Part shown: positions 20,901-33,000 of the stretch, in pieces | Numbering within the stretch: the first letter of the stretch is position 1 | How the letters are laid out: every line of letters begins with the position of its first letter | From: Eutreptiella sp. 'Long Island Sound 2002' | Lineage: Eukaryota > Euglenozoa > Euglenophyceae > Eutreptiales > Eutreptiaceae | Length of the DNA stretch: 64,000 bases | Direction: 5' to 3' | Assembly: GCA_964036045.1 (NCBI GenBank) | Contig: OZ038392.1 | Location: 21,664,090 to 21,728,089 of the forward strand | The notes under the pieces: model-generated | Seen by the model: only the letters and a program-made list of their open reading frames with translations | Databases searched by the model: none | What the model was told of the DNA's origin: nothing | Program-made: the position numbers and the translations under genes

Positions 20901-23900
20901 CGGTTTAAGCTTGGTCCCAAGGCTTAATTCCACGACATATCCAAATGCCGCCCAATATACGCGACTACGCGATTTGAAAAAACGCGAAACTGTCAAACCT
21001 CCGACAAACAGAATGGCTACATTTTATACCTCCGCGGACCCAAATACCAACCCAACACATGCTACGCACCACGAAAGACCTTGATAAGAAAGGTTCTAAG
21101 GCAAGTGGATCCGAGGCTCTTGGGAATACCACTTGGGGGGAGACCCATGAGGGCAGAAAACGCAGGCTGTTTTGACTGCTGACAGCGTGCTGTGAAACCC
21201 TCCACTAGACTGCTCGGGTTTCATGACCATATGTGAGCACGCACAAAACCATATGGTACAGATGGAAGAGGAACAGTAGGGCTTCGATTTGGTCCGGGGG
21301 CGGTCCCGTATCTCAAGGTTTTATTCGCGCAGCGTCAAATTCCATAAGGTCCAGGACTGTAAGAATGCAGTTTTTCGCCAAAATGGGTCTCACCGAAAAG
21401 GCCGTATCGCGGCGCCGACGGTTCGCTTGGAGCTAAATTTCTTTTTCCGCGACCCTCAGAGCTGTCTGGAGGTGATGATGCTTCGATCAAGCACAGATGA
21501 GCCGCTGACACGGAGCTAGCTAGGTCGCCAGATGACCCGCATTTCGAAAATTTTGAAATTTTCCGAACAAAAATGCTTCGCCAAGCAGCGAAAATGGATC
21601 CGTTTTTCGAAATTCCAATTGCCAATTGGATCGTTTTTGGATGCCGTTCAGGAATGTGCAGTCGAAAAAAAATTTCGAGAAAATTTTTTTTTCCCGATCC
21701 ATTTCCGGATTTCCAAATCCGCGCATTTAGACAAAAAAGACCAAGATGGGCGACCTCAGCTTAGACCTAAACTTCACCGATGTGCAGTCAAATTCGAAAG
21801 AATAGGTCGTTAACCGACAAGTTCGGCAGGAGACATTCCGCGGGCACGGAGGAGATTCCACACACGTGTCGGCGGGCGCGGGGGGGCCCCTCCCCCACCG
21901 CTCATAGAGCACGGTGCGCGCCATGCAACAAGCCGTGCGGAGTGCCCACCCACCCGGCCCGGCTACAAGCCATGTGCAATAGGGGGTTGACGGTACAAAG
22001 ATTGATATACAACGAAATATTCCGGATGCCCCTCGTTTCCTTTCTATAGGAAGCACGTGTCTATGCAACTACGTCCATAACGATTACTAGTGGAACATTA
22101 ATGAACATGGATAACAGCAGGGGACATAATTTTAAGCTGGTATGCCATTGAAACATGGTATAACTCCAAACCATCCACTTTGCTACCTGATAGAATTTCA
22201 TGCCACTCTTTTGTTTTTGATTTTCATTTGGTGTGTGTATGTCCGGTTACAAACTGCACACATCTTATCATTTTCCACACACATGCTTGTCGGCAGGAAG
22301 TCTTAACGCACCAAGCTCGCGCGTTTGGTCCTCTGTAACGAAAAATTTCATAAATGTTTCATACAACATCGGTGGAAATAATAACAAAAACAATAAAACA
22401 ATAATTTTGGGGGAGTATTGGCCATCGGTCGGTTGGCTACGCTTGAACAGGGCTCGCTACACTCCCCCTTCCCAAGCCTAGGAACGGTTTTCTGTTTTTG
22501 TCATTGGTTCACATTGTTGCACAATGTTTACATTCTTTTTTTTTCTACGGCCGAGCCTACCATGCACAGAGCTCCTGTCCGTCTTCACCCTTTGTTTAGA
22601 TGCAATGAATCAAGTCTGTGCGCTGGAGGGAGCCCTACGTTTTCATTGCGGTGTGGTTCGGAAAATCAACCCTAATAAATCACATTCAGAAATGATTTTT
22701 TTCCCACAGCAGCCAATGGTCGTTTTGTACCACCGTCATTGCAAGGCAACACCAACAGGGTACTCCTTTGAACTGCGTCGTTTTTGGTTTGATCGGGGTC
22801 GAATTGCTATCTGACTGTAATTAACCTCCCGTCGCAAAAATTATGGCAAAAAGTACTTTTTTGGTGATAAAGATGGCCGTTGTTTTTACACTTTTTAGAG
22901 TGATTGGTTGAAAATTGTATGCGGTGGTCCCTTGCAGTTTGCCCAAGGGCCAAAGCGAATGTGTCAAGTGCTATAATCAAGGCGGTTGGTGAGTTAAGGG
23001 TTTTGCGCACGTTGCAGCACATAGTGGAAGCTGTGGAGCATGGACCCAAATATTCGGAGCTGCCAAATAATACCCCCCGGCCATTCTCTTCTACATGTGT
23101 CAAGGAACGGTTTAAACTTCGTCCCAAGGCTTAACTCCACGACATGTCCAAATGCTGCCCAATATACGCGACCGCGCGACTTGAAAAAACTCGAAAATGT
23201 CCAACCTCCGACGCATGGAACGGCTGCATTTTATAACTCCGCGGACCCAAATACCAACCGAACCCATGCTACACACCACGAATGACCTTGATAAGAAAGG
23301 TTGTAAGGCAAGTGGATCCGGGGCTCTTCGCAATACCACTTGGGGGGAGACCCATGATTGCATAGAAACGCAGCCTGATTCGGCTACTGACAGCGTGCTC
23401 CGAAACCCTCCACTAGACTGCTCCGGTTCTATGACCATATGCAAGCACGCACAAAACCGCATAGTACAGATCGAAGGGGAACAGTAGGGCTTCGAATTCG
23501 TCCGGAGGCGGCCTCCTATCTCAAGGTTGTATTCGCGCAGCGCAAAATCCCGTACGGTCCGCGATTGAAAAATGCAGTTTTTCGCCAAAATTGGTCTCAC
23601 GGAAACGGCCGTATATCGGCGCCACCGGGTCGTCTGGAGCTAAAAAAAATTTTCCGCGACCCTGGGCCAGATGAGCCACTAGCGCGGCCCTAGCTAGGTC
23701 GCTAGTTCACCCGCGTTTCGAAAAATCCGAAATTTTCAAAACAAAAACGCTTCGCCAAACGGCAAAAACGGATCCGTTTTTGGAAATTCCAATTGCTACT
23801 TGGATCGTTTTATAAGGCCATTCAGGAATATGCATTCGAAAAAAATTTTCGAGAAAATTTTTTTTTGGCGATGAAATTTCGGATATCCAAATCCGTGCAT

Positions 23901-24110
23901 TTAGAAAAAAATGCCCAAGATGGGCGACCTCAGGTTAGACCTAAGCTTCACCGATGTGCAGCCAAATTCGACAGAAAAGGTCTCTAACCGATCACTTCGG
24001 CAGAGCACCATTATCTGGTACGGAGTACGATTACGCCACCTGCGCTGGTCGCGGCGGGGCCCCTGCCCCGCCGCGCACACGGCACGGTGCGCGCCACAAG
24101 GCGCGGCATG
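17952..24110. repeat. Array of three 2.0 to 2.2-kb non-coding tandem units
   Basis: Unit starts are recognisable by a GTGCGGAGTGCCCACCCACC-type boundary at about 17953, 19926 and 21932, and the last unit ends at about 24110. Each unit has, in order: the boundary, an AT-rich segment, a block around AGGAGCGGTTTTTTGTTGTC (about 18470, 20190; diverged near 22480), a block with GCTTGGTCCCAAGGCTTAA (about 19196, 20909; near 23115), a GGGCGACCTCAG block (19739, 21748, 23921) and a GC-rich hairpin. The sequence before 17952 and after 24110 is that of the A/B junction at 9951, so the array was inserted there or expanded from one unit. No reading frame is kept in all three units. Confidence 0.65.
19866..19893. 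repeat. GC-rich 12-bp hairpin near the end of 2-kb unit 1
   Basis: GCGCGGCGGGGG (19866-19877) pairs perfectly with CCCCCGCCGCGC (19882-19893) over a CCCT loop. Unit 3 has the equivalent hairpin at about 24050-24075, with GGGGC opposite GCCCC, so both sides changed while pairing was kept. Unit 2 (about 21871-21902) is weaker. Confidence 0.6.
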
Positions 24111-24888
24111 CAACAAGGCACATCAGCACGAAAACAGTAAAGACTACCGCTTGATGTCGTATTGCATTTTGCTGAGCACTTCCAGAGCTTGCTGTTGCAG
24201 TACACACTACATCCGGTGAAGATGATCTCAACTGATTCCTGGTGCCGGAAGCCGCCATTGCGCAAATGACGCGCGAACTGTTCTTGTAGTGCAGAGCCAG
24301 ATTGCTTTGGAACTTCAGATATGAACACCTGGAGCCCCAAAAAAAACACAGAAATAGCATCCCTCCCTGTGTGCAGCCTTGTGCGCCAATGATGACCATC
24401 ATCTCAAAAGATTTGGAACAGGGTAAACATGACGATGAGATTAATGGCTGAACTGTGCAATCACTGAGTAGTGCCTGAAAATAACCTCTCCCAAACAAAA
24501 CACCACTCCGCTCTGTGCACTGAATACTGCCTCTGAGCAATGTCTGAGCAGGGAAATCTGGGACTGACTGGGCAGACTGCAAACAGTGCAGAAAATGAGC
24601 ATAACAAAACCTTGTATCATCTTGTATATTTTAGAAGACATGGCAGCCGCAACTTCAGCTCGAGCCCCAGCCCCAGCACCAGCACCAGCCCCTGTCCCAG
24701 CTCCAGCCTCAGCCCCCACTGACAAGCTGAGACCATGAGCGTGGAAGGCCAGCTAGATTTTACAAATGGGAGGGCATTCCTTTGTAGAAATCATCCAGTT
24801 GCAATGAACCACCTACCTTACTCCAATGAGAGCCGCCTGTTTGGTGCCCGTCAAATCAGAGGATACCTTCAATTCTTCCTATGCCTAC
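24111..24888. other. Block before unit C, copy of 9951-10735
   Basis: See 9832-10735. It includes the Ala/Pro-coding hexamer repeat at about 24658-24715. It joins the unit C gene through a deletion of about 190 bp relative to B. Confidence 0.55.
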
Positions 24889-26080
24889 TGCGCTTTTCTT
24901 TTGTCCCCATGTTTGGGGTTGTGCCATCGAATGCCATTGGAAAATGTGTCTCCCTACACAATGGTTCAAGCACACCGGATGGATAATGTTCCTGCACACA
25001 CCACGAGCCTTTGTCTGTTGAGAGTTCGTGTGTGTGGACTATTGTCATATACACTGAAGAAGCCAAGACTCGTGTCACCACCGCTGGACCCATTAGTTCC
25101 CCCGGTCTCTTCAGCAAATACGAGGGGGCAGGCTCCTCCATGGAGGACCTCATCGAAGCAATTAGCCAACTGTAGCTCGAAAAAAACCAACCTGTGAAAT
25201 TGTATGCGTACATACACACACAGGCATCAAGCAGTTGATTCCTAACATTTGAGCTGTAATTGCCGAAAGACCATTTAGTAAAGACGTTGCTGCGATGGAA
25301 ATCAACTCTGTCCTTGGCAATAACATAATAAATGTCACCATCATCAGCATAGGCATCAACAAGGTTGAAAGGTGCCTTGAATTCGTTTTCGTAGCGTGGA
25401 TGCAAGCAGTGAAACTCTCCTGCAGCTGACAAGCGTCGGACAATGCTTTTACAATGTGCACGAATTTCCAGATGCATGCTGAGGTATAGGGCTTTCGTAA
25501 AGTTCAACCAGGACACTTGTGTCTGGCGAGTCTTGAAGAATGACCAAGTAACATGCACGTCCGTTCGTCCCTTCACAGTGAGATTTGTTTGAGATAGCCA
25601 AGTTGAAACGTCATATGGGGGGTCGTCGGTCATCCGTAGTGCTGCCATGACACAAAAGTTGTTGGTGGCATCACCATGGAACCTCACACCAAGATGGTGA
25701 CTGAAAGCATGGACATCCAGCACATCTCTCCAAGATACCAAGTCGTTGTTGTAACACGAAGGCCAAGGCAGGTGATTGCAGTCTGAGCCAACGTCAAGCA
25801 ACGCATAGGATTCCACAGGGATCCTAAGTTTCGCGGCAAGAACAAGCACTTGATGTAGAGAGTAAAGTTGATTTGTTAACCCATTGATCTCTGTATGTAC
25901 AAGCACAGTCTTGTTCAGAACAGGATTCTTATTGCAAAAGCCCTTGAAATGGGGATGAATTTCAGAAGGTACAAAGACTGCTCTGTGGTGAATGCCCAGA
26001 AGGTCGCCGTTGACTGATGTGGTCACCAGCATGAAGGCATAGGTGATGAATCTCACCATCATGAGACATACATGAACCAT
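24869..26080 (-). CDS. O-fucosyltransferase-like glycosyltransferase (unit C copy, altered C-terminus)
   Basis: The third copy, open from the ATG at 26080 to the stop at 24869. Compared with unit B it keeps the hydrophobic start, the INGLTNQLYSLHQ motif, HPRYENEF and the SSYSWLIASMR block. It lacks the short TVKVLG-coding hexamer repeat (TGTACC units at about 11115-11135 in B) and ends in KEKRSRHRKN instead of KRPPTSKGST, because the deletion that removed 10735-10920 placed foreign bases at its 3' end. The changed tail lies beyond the catalytic core, so the product could still be active. Conserved motifs free of stops in both B and C, against two lesions in A, suggest selection has acted on this family. 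Confidence 0.66.
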   Translation of the reverse strand: MVHVCLMMVRFITYAFMLVTTSVNGDLLGIHHRAVFVPSEIHPHFKGFCNKNPVLNKTVLVHTEINGLTNQLYSLHQVLVLAAKLRIPVESYALLDVGSDCNHLPWPSCYNNDLVSWRDVLDVHAFSHHLGVRFHGDATNNFCVMAALRMTDDPPYDVSTWLSQTNLTVKGRTDVHVTWSFFKTRQTQVSWLNFTKALYLSMHLEIRAHCKSIVRRLSAAGEFHCLHPRYENEFKAPFNLVDAYADDGDIYYVIAKDRVDFHRSNVFTKWSFGNYSSNVRNQLLDACVCMYAYNFTGWFFSSYSWLIASMRSSMEEPAPSYLLKRPGELMGPAVVTRVLASSVYMTIVHTHELSTDKGSWCVQEHYPSGVLEPLCRETHFPMAFDGTTPNMGTKEKRSRHRKN

Positions 26081-27424
26081 AGCGAAAAAAAACAACTGAC
26101 AGTCGGAAAGTGGGGGCAGGGAAGGAAGTTCTATGCTGGGGCACTGATCTTTGGGGCTCGGCTTCAGTGCGGGGCTCTGATCTTGCGATACGCCATACAT
26201 ATATACATACACGCACACAGAGAATGCATCAATGCAAAGAAAACATGATCGGCTCAAGCTAGGACAGCGAAAAATGTTGTTATTTGGTCACCATTGTCCA
26301 GCAGAACATTGCATTGATTCAAGCATTCACATCAGCGAGTGAGAGTGCGCATCACTGATACAGTTGCAAGGTGAAGTCAACATGGGAAGCAACTTTGGGG
26401 TCGGAAGTGGTTGCGCGTGTGGTGTACACAGATACACACGCATCTGTGTATGGGTGTTTCACTAGGGGGAGGGGAGGCCATTTGAATGCATAAAGAGCGG
26501 AATATTCACACCATTTGGGATTTTGGCCAAATGTCATCATTCCCAGGTGGGGAAAACTGTACCCCCTCAATATTGAGCATATCGACTCCAAAGGCAAAGG
26601 TTCGAGCCTGGCGTTCATTTCTTTTTCGCCATTATACATCCGCCTTTCGCAGTTGTCTTACAAACGCCCCTATTTTGAACATGGAGATTTCAAAATTCAG
26701 AGTTACGGCTGAATGGGACGGTAGGAAGGAGCAGTGGGGCCTTCAAGCGCAGACATGTGCTGCAGCAATTCCTTTTTGGCAGATTCTCAAGCCCCGGAAT
26801 TGGCAAAAAAAATCCTTCAAACCCTCAACATATTGTTGACTTACAACCTAAGACCTAGACCAGCAGATTCAGCACAAAACCAAAAGCATGTTTTTACCCC
26901 CCTTGCGTTGTTTTGGAGTTGTGACGATATGTTGGAACTATGGGCCGGACAAACTTCACTCACGGGCACCTGTGTAGCACAGAGAGTGGGCTGGCCACAA
27001 TCGAGACCTGTCCACAGAAAATGGCTGGTGGCTACACCATATCTTTCAGTTGAGCTCTAACTTTTTTCTTGATTTCTGACACCGAAGAGTTCAGTCATCA
27101 AGGAAGACGGTGTGCATGGGCAGCTAGGTCTGGAAATATGTACAGTAAAGGCTGCTTGGCCACAGAGTAGGCTAGATGCGGGAGGTTGGGCACAACCTTC
27201 GACGCGAGTTGTGTTGCACAATCGTATGGCCGTTTGCCAGCGTACACAATTAGTAGTAAACAACTGCTTCTACATGGCTAACTATATATCACCTTCTCGT
27301 GCGCACAACTACATCCCCACTCTCCGTGCACCTCGTGTGCCAGGACCCCGCAAGCCCCCTTCCCGCACCCCCACGCATCCTTCCCTTGTGCGCCCTAGAA
27401 ACAAGGACCGTGCAATATAGTTAT
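26081..27424. other. Conserved flank of unit C, end of the segmental array
   Basis: Matches B 12130-13480 up to AATAGTTATGCCACCA, after which homology to the array stops. The minisatellite element is absent here (empty site 26569-26571). Confidence 0.55.
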
Positions 27425-30299
27425 GCCACCATGTAACCACTGTACGACTGTAACCAAAATATGAGTTTCCGTATCCTAAGAATTAGCACCCCGCAGATTG
27501 GGGTATACTTTGCTTAGGACCACTCACTTTCATGATTATAACCTAATCCAACGAATTGATTTGGTTTAATTGGTATTATCTTTGGTGAAAACTGTTTGAA
27601 GAAATTTTTTGTGGGTCGCTTTGCAGCTAGTGTGCACTGGTTCATGCAAAAGTTGTGTCATCAACGCTACAAACAACAAAACACCCCCTAATATTCAAAT
27701 TGACCTAGGCACAAAAAGATTAAGCTGTGGGTGTTGATGAACCACATCTGTTTGCTGTACTAACACACAATCTGTCATTCCAACAAGCTTCTTGTGCGTT
27801 CTCCTTGACGCTACTACGAGTGCTGAACTCCAACCAATAGTCATACCCCACAACTTGTCTGTGTGCGGTGTGTGTGCCTTCATGCCTGCCCTAAGCTTCA
27901 GGTATCAAAGTCATATGTGTGTGCTCAAATCCCCCAACATGTCCCCTGAATCCTGGGTGGCTTCCTGATTACTGGGCGGCCTCCGCGTGAAACACCACAT
28001 GCCCTGTCCCACACGTTTACGGCATAGGCAGAGATGCTTGACCCTAGCCTGGCACACTCGCTGCGATTGTGCGGCGCGTGTTCTGAGTAGTGGAGCACCA
28101 GTAGCCGACCTTGTGTGCCCATTGGAAATTATCAACATGGCTTGAAGCATTTGGTGATCTCCCCAACAAATGCTGGCAGGCCTGCTGTTCATGGCGTTGG
28201 AGCTTGCATCCTAGGTTTTAGCACTGCAAAGGTCCAACATCTTCAATTCTGTCATCCATCCATGGACATCACACTCCACGCGGCCTGCCGCATGGCTCAG
28301 GACGGCAACAGACCATCTACAACATTTTTGTGACTTTTGGTTACCCATATACCGCAGTAGGTTTGTTTGAAGCAACACATTTTGGAACAATAATTGGTGT
28401 ACTGCACAGCTCATCAATATTCTGTGCAGAGTAAATGTTTCTACTGGATGACCTGTTCTAGTTTTTCCGTCTGTGCCATGCAACATTTTAGGCATTCGGC
28501 CTCTTCGACTTTGCCAAGGGCTCCATATCCCCCAAACGGTCCTCCGCCAGTCCGCCCACCACGCAAGGTAGCTCAAACCTCAAAGGTGCCCGGCACATGA
28601 AGCTGCAACGACGTCCGAATAAAGCTTGTGCACTATGATTCAGGGCTATGTGGGGACATCACAAGAGGCATGCACCAAACAAAATCACACCACTGTGGCT
28701 TCCATTTCTACCGGAGCGGTCACCAAGGGGCAGAGGTGGGACGCTCTAAGGAGAGGGGGTGTTTAACAGGGCATGAGGTTTCGGAGACTTGTATTGCCGC
28801 GAATGCCAAGTGCGCACTGTGCGCCTTTTGAGGTGATTGTCTCCGCGGATGCCAAGGAAAAAATACCCAGGGTGGTTTTACGGGCGGTTTTATCCCTCAT
28901 TTGGGTGTGCTTTTATGGCCATCTTGTGTTTTTTCCGTTTGAACACTTCGGTATGTCGAGAAAAGCAGAACGGTTTGAGAAATGTCCCCTTATCACAATG
29001 AGGGCCAAGACTAGAAGAGAGTGTTGCTGTTGCTGTTGCAGCTGCTGCTACTTGACTGCTGGTGCAATCATTGTGGCTGATTTGCTTGCAAATGCCGACC
29101 GGGGGTTCTACTTGCCAAGTGTTGGGCTGGTTGCCGAGTTGTGGGCACCTACACCGAAATGCCCTGTTTGGCACAAGCAATGCAAGACTTGAATTTATGT
29201 GCCTGGCCATTACAAGATGGAGAAGAAGGTGAGAGGGATGGCGGTTGAGATGATGTAAGCAATGCCGGGTGATTTCAATCAAGGGGTTGAATTTCTTTAG
29301 CTTTACTCACCTTCATCTTGAGCGACGATTTAGAGACTGATGGTGACAGTGAAAGTCACAGTGACTCTTCTACTAACAGTAGCAACGGGTGACTCATCTG
29401 CCAACAATAGCAACGTAGCAGCAGCAAACAAGAGAGTATATGATGTTGTCAACCAACATTTATCAGCCTTTGTAGATGTTCCGTTTACTCTGGTGCCGCG
29501 CTTCCATGCACCATTTGTCTCATGCAAAGTTTAGGAGACAGTGTATGGGGTCACACCCCGGCTCCTTCATCGCTCCATTGGCTATACCACCGACGGGCGG
29601 ACGCGAACAGGAAAGGGGGGGGGACGGGGCTGCTGAGGGGAACGGTTACCCCCCATCCCCAAATTCGCATCACTACTCTATTTATTTATTTTTTCTTTCA
29701 GCATTAAGTACATTTTTCAAAGTAAACCGGGTAGTAACCATAGCCCCCTAACTTACCGAACTCCCGGTGGTGGAGAACAGCCAACTTTTCGCACAGCGCG
29801 CGCACAGCGCGGGCACAGCGCACGGTACGCCCCCTGTACCGTCATCACACCTAGCTGTGTTTATGGTCGCCTGTCCAATTGGTGGTGTCCAATATGGTGG
29901 TCTCTTTGTTTGTGGGGTACGAGTTTGCAATACATTGGTTTGGCACATATGTTGAATTGGTATGTTGTGTCCATTGCTGACATACGTCGGTTCGCACACT
30001 AGGTCAGGTGGGCAACTTCGTATGTTAGCCTAGCCATTCAATAGTGTTGTTGAAGTATGTCCCCCATCACTTCGCATGCCTGTTCCCAATCAATTTTTGG
30101 TTGACGGGGCTTTTTGTTTTGGGCTCGAATCATTGGTCCATCCAGTTATGTAGAACCATTTGTTTGCTTGAAGTAAGTGTAACCCCCTCCCCTGTTCAAC
30201 GCAAACCAGAACACCGTGGGCAGTGAACACTTACTGTTTGGACTGTATTTTTTCGGTACGCAAATTGATAAGCAAATTGATCCCTACCATCCCCCCCCC
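27425..30299. other. Unique region with no recognised gene
   Basis: I looked at all frames. The longer ones (for example minus 28211-28576, plus 28773-29192) lack any recognisable domain or conserved motif. A CTG/TTG run lies at 29020-29048. The stretch 29700-29745 (GCATTAAGTACATTTTTCAA, AACCGGGTAGTAACCATAGC) is a dispersed copy of sequence in units A (6204) and B (16119). A GCGC/CACAGCGC-rich run is at 29797-29830. Confidence 0.45.
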
Positions 30300-31115
30300 C
30301 CCGGCAATGGCCCGGGCCAAGATTCTTCTTTCCCGAGAGGGGGGCCATTGACAAAGGGGGGCGGGATTCTTCTTTCCGGGTGGGGGGGGGGGCATTAGCA
30401 TGTAGGAGGGGGGGCATTGGCTCTGAGTATTCTCAAAATTTTTCAAAAAAAACCGGTGTGTGAGTATTTTCTTGTACGCACATCTTGTTGAGGCATTGTT
30501 TGGATGCATCCCTTGAAGGTCGCACATCTTTTGAATGGTTGTAGGCCTCACTTCCTTCCATTTTTTGGCTACCCACCTGTACCACACCGCACTGCGTGCA
30601 TCTGTGGTTTTCGCTTGGTTTTTGGTGGGCTGCACCGTAGGATGCGTGATGAAACAACAACATTCAAACAAGATAGCACCTATGGCTGCTGCTCACTAAT
30701 GAACAAAGCATTTGTATGGCTACTACTCACCTTGCATACTGAAAGCCTGCTTCTAAATGCTTCTAAGAGGTGGCACGTGGTGGCTCTACTCAACCACATC
30801 TATGCACACAACTCAGTGTGTTCACGACAACATGTCACAAGTGTCATGCATACAAAGCACTCTCGAGTTATGTAACTCAGCTTCGACAAAACTAAGGAAA
30901 GTCAAGCGCATAGGACATCTCAAACAACGAAAAAAAACAAACAATAGGGACGTTAGACATGTCAGCTCTCTAGGGGCTGGAAGTCCCAGGCCCAGGCAGC
31001 TCCTATATGGGCAACATGCAATGCGCAATAATGTTCAAACAAACACCAAAAGCAGTTCCATGGGTTGCCATGATTCTTCTTTCTGGGTGGGGGGCATTGG
31101 CATGGGGGGGATGGT
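30300..31115. repeat. Three copies of a short GATTCTTCTTTC plus G-run motif
   Basis: AAGATTCTTCTTTCCCGAGA followed by a G run at 30319-30345, GGATTCTTCTTTCCGGGTGG with a G run and GCATTAGCATG at 30365-30402, and TGATTCTTCTTTCTGGGTGG with GGCATTGGCATG at 31071-31105. The family is small; no coding function seen. Confidence 0.55.
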
Positions 31116-33000
31116 AGTATGTATGTGCAGAGGAGGCTTGAGAGAATGGTACTTGAATGTCAAGGAGGGGCAGGGTGCAAACCATGAAGATGAAGAAAAT
31201 TGCATGTGCAAACATCTATTTGCTGCTGCAGGGGCGTGGCGGGTCGCAGTGCGAAAAATTGTTGAGACAGCTTGGGTCTGCACCGAGCCCAACCCCAAAT
31301 TAGTGTGGAACAGTTGAGGCCTGCGATTGACACAACACATAAACACCGCACAACAAGCAGGGGCTCCTCCAATGTTACTATGGCGCAATGTGGCAATACG
31401 AAATCCCAACCCACCAGGGCTCAGGTTAGAGGTAACAGCACGCAATATGTACAAACACAGGACTAACGGACATGCCGTCCTTCAGAACCCTGGCAGGTGT
31501 GAACATCAAACAAATCCAAGCAATAGCTACACGCGACCGACCGACTGCTCGGTGGCTTGTTTGCATTCAACAAAATATTTGGGGACACTATTTGCAGGCA
31601 TGCAGATTCGTATGTCCTGGCACAGGCATACCAGTCCCTATCCCGTGTTCACAGAAGCGCCCCCATCACATTTCACCCATGTGCAACTGCAACCATCGCC
31701 ATCGTCCATCAACGATAATCACACACATACGCATGGTCACGCACATGCTGCATTGGTACACCCGGAGTGCATGAGAAACCCAGCTCTGTCAAGTCCCTTT
31801 GGGCAACACGAGGCACGTAATTCTGGTGCCTTGCAGTATTGCTGTGTGTTTCAGTATGCGAGTCAGATCGGAATACAGCACAAACACGCAATTCACGTGT
31901 CTCATGGGGATGCGACATTCACGCGCTTTGGTTGTGTTCACAAAGCAGTCCGGCTTTGCTCAATCCGTCAAGACAACAGCGTGCCCTGCTCAAAGCACCC
32001 TTGAGAACCCCAGCTGTATGAGACTTTCTGCTCCATTTTGAATGAGTGAGCGTCCGGACGATTCAGAAGGTCCGCAGGAAAGCAGGCAGACTGGGAGGGT
32101 CTAGCACGGCATATTGGAGCAGACCGAGGTCATGCTGCATTTCTCCTCGTCTAACCAATGGGAAGCGCCAGATTAGTACGGTCCGAACGCCAGGTGTTCG
32201 TTCACAAAGCCGCATGTGATGTGCCGTAGTCTTCAGAGTTTGAACAGGTGCATTTCATCAAAACCTCAGATTGACGAAGCTGCACTGGGCCACTGGCTGC
32301 GAGCCCATTACTGTGCACCCACACAACAGATTGGGCATCAATGAGCAGACGGGGCATGTACACCCGTATGGGCCGCTTCAGTGTGAGTGCAAACCCCCTA
32401 CAATGCCTTATTGGTCCATTTCCACTGCTGCGGCACCGGACATACCTTCCTGTGCACAGAAACATGACAGCCACAAAACACACCCCCATGGTCTGTATCT
32501 GCAGCCTGCAGCGGCTCTGACCCTTCTTTTACCCTTTTCTACAGCAAGCAAACTGCTGTTCACTTCAAAATGGTTGAACTTGAAGATTTGGGACCAAATA
32601 ATGGGGACCATTCAGACGGTCCGCACGCCTTCCAACGAGGGTGTTCTTGGGCAGGGGGGAGGTTGTGGCTATGAAGACCATGGGGGGGGAAAGCGGGGGA
32701 GGGGGATATATCTTCTATACCCCAATGCACCAGGGGCACTCAACGCCCCCCCCACCCTCCCCCATGGACAAACACAGGCCTCCTGTTGCACAGCTTGACA
32801 TGCGGGGCACCCGAACATCTAAAGAAGCACCACGGTTTCAGATGCAGGCGTCCCTTGAACAAGTGCCAAGCCCTCGGCAACTTGAATGTCATGGTTGCGT
32901 GGAAGGGTGAACCTGTGCCTAGGGTCCTGCAACATGCAGGTGTGTGCTTCTACACGTGATTCGCATGTGAAAAGCCTCTGGTTCCGTGTATTGCAGCATG
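31116..33000. other. Region with no recognised gene
   Basis: There are long but featureless open frames (for example plus 31327-32004) of mixed composition. No domains, RNA genes or tandem arrays seen. Confidence 0.4.

Noticed and set aside
17952-24110. LTR retrotransposon or CRISPR-like array
   Set aside because: No TG...CA long terminal repeats, primer-binding site or coding domains; units are 2 kb long and the organism is eukaryotic, so neither reading fits.
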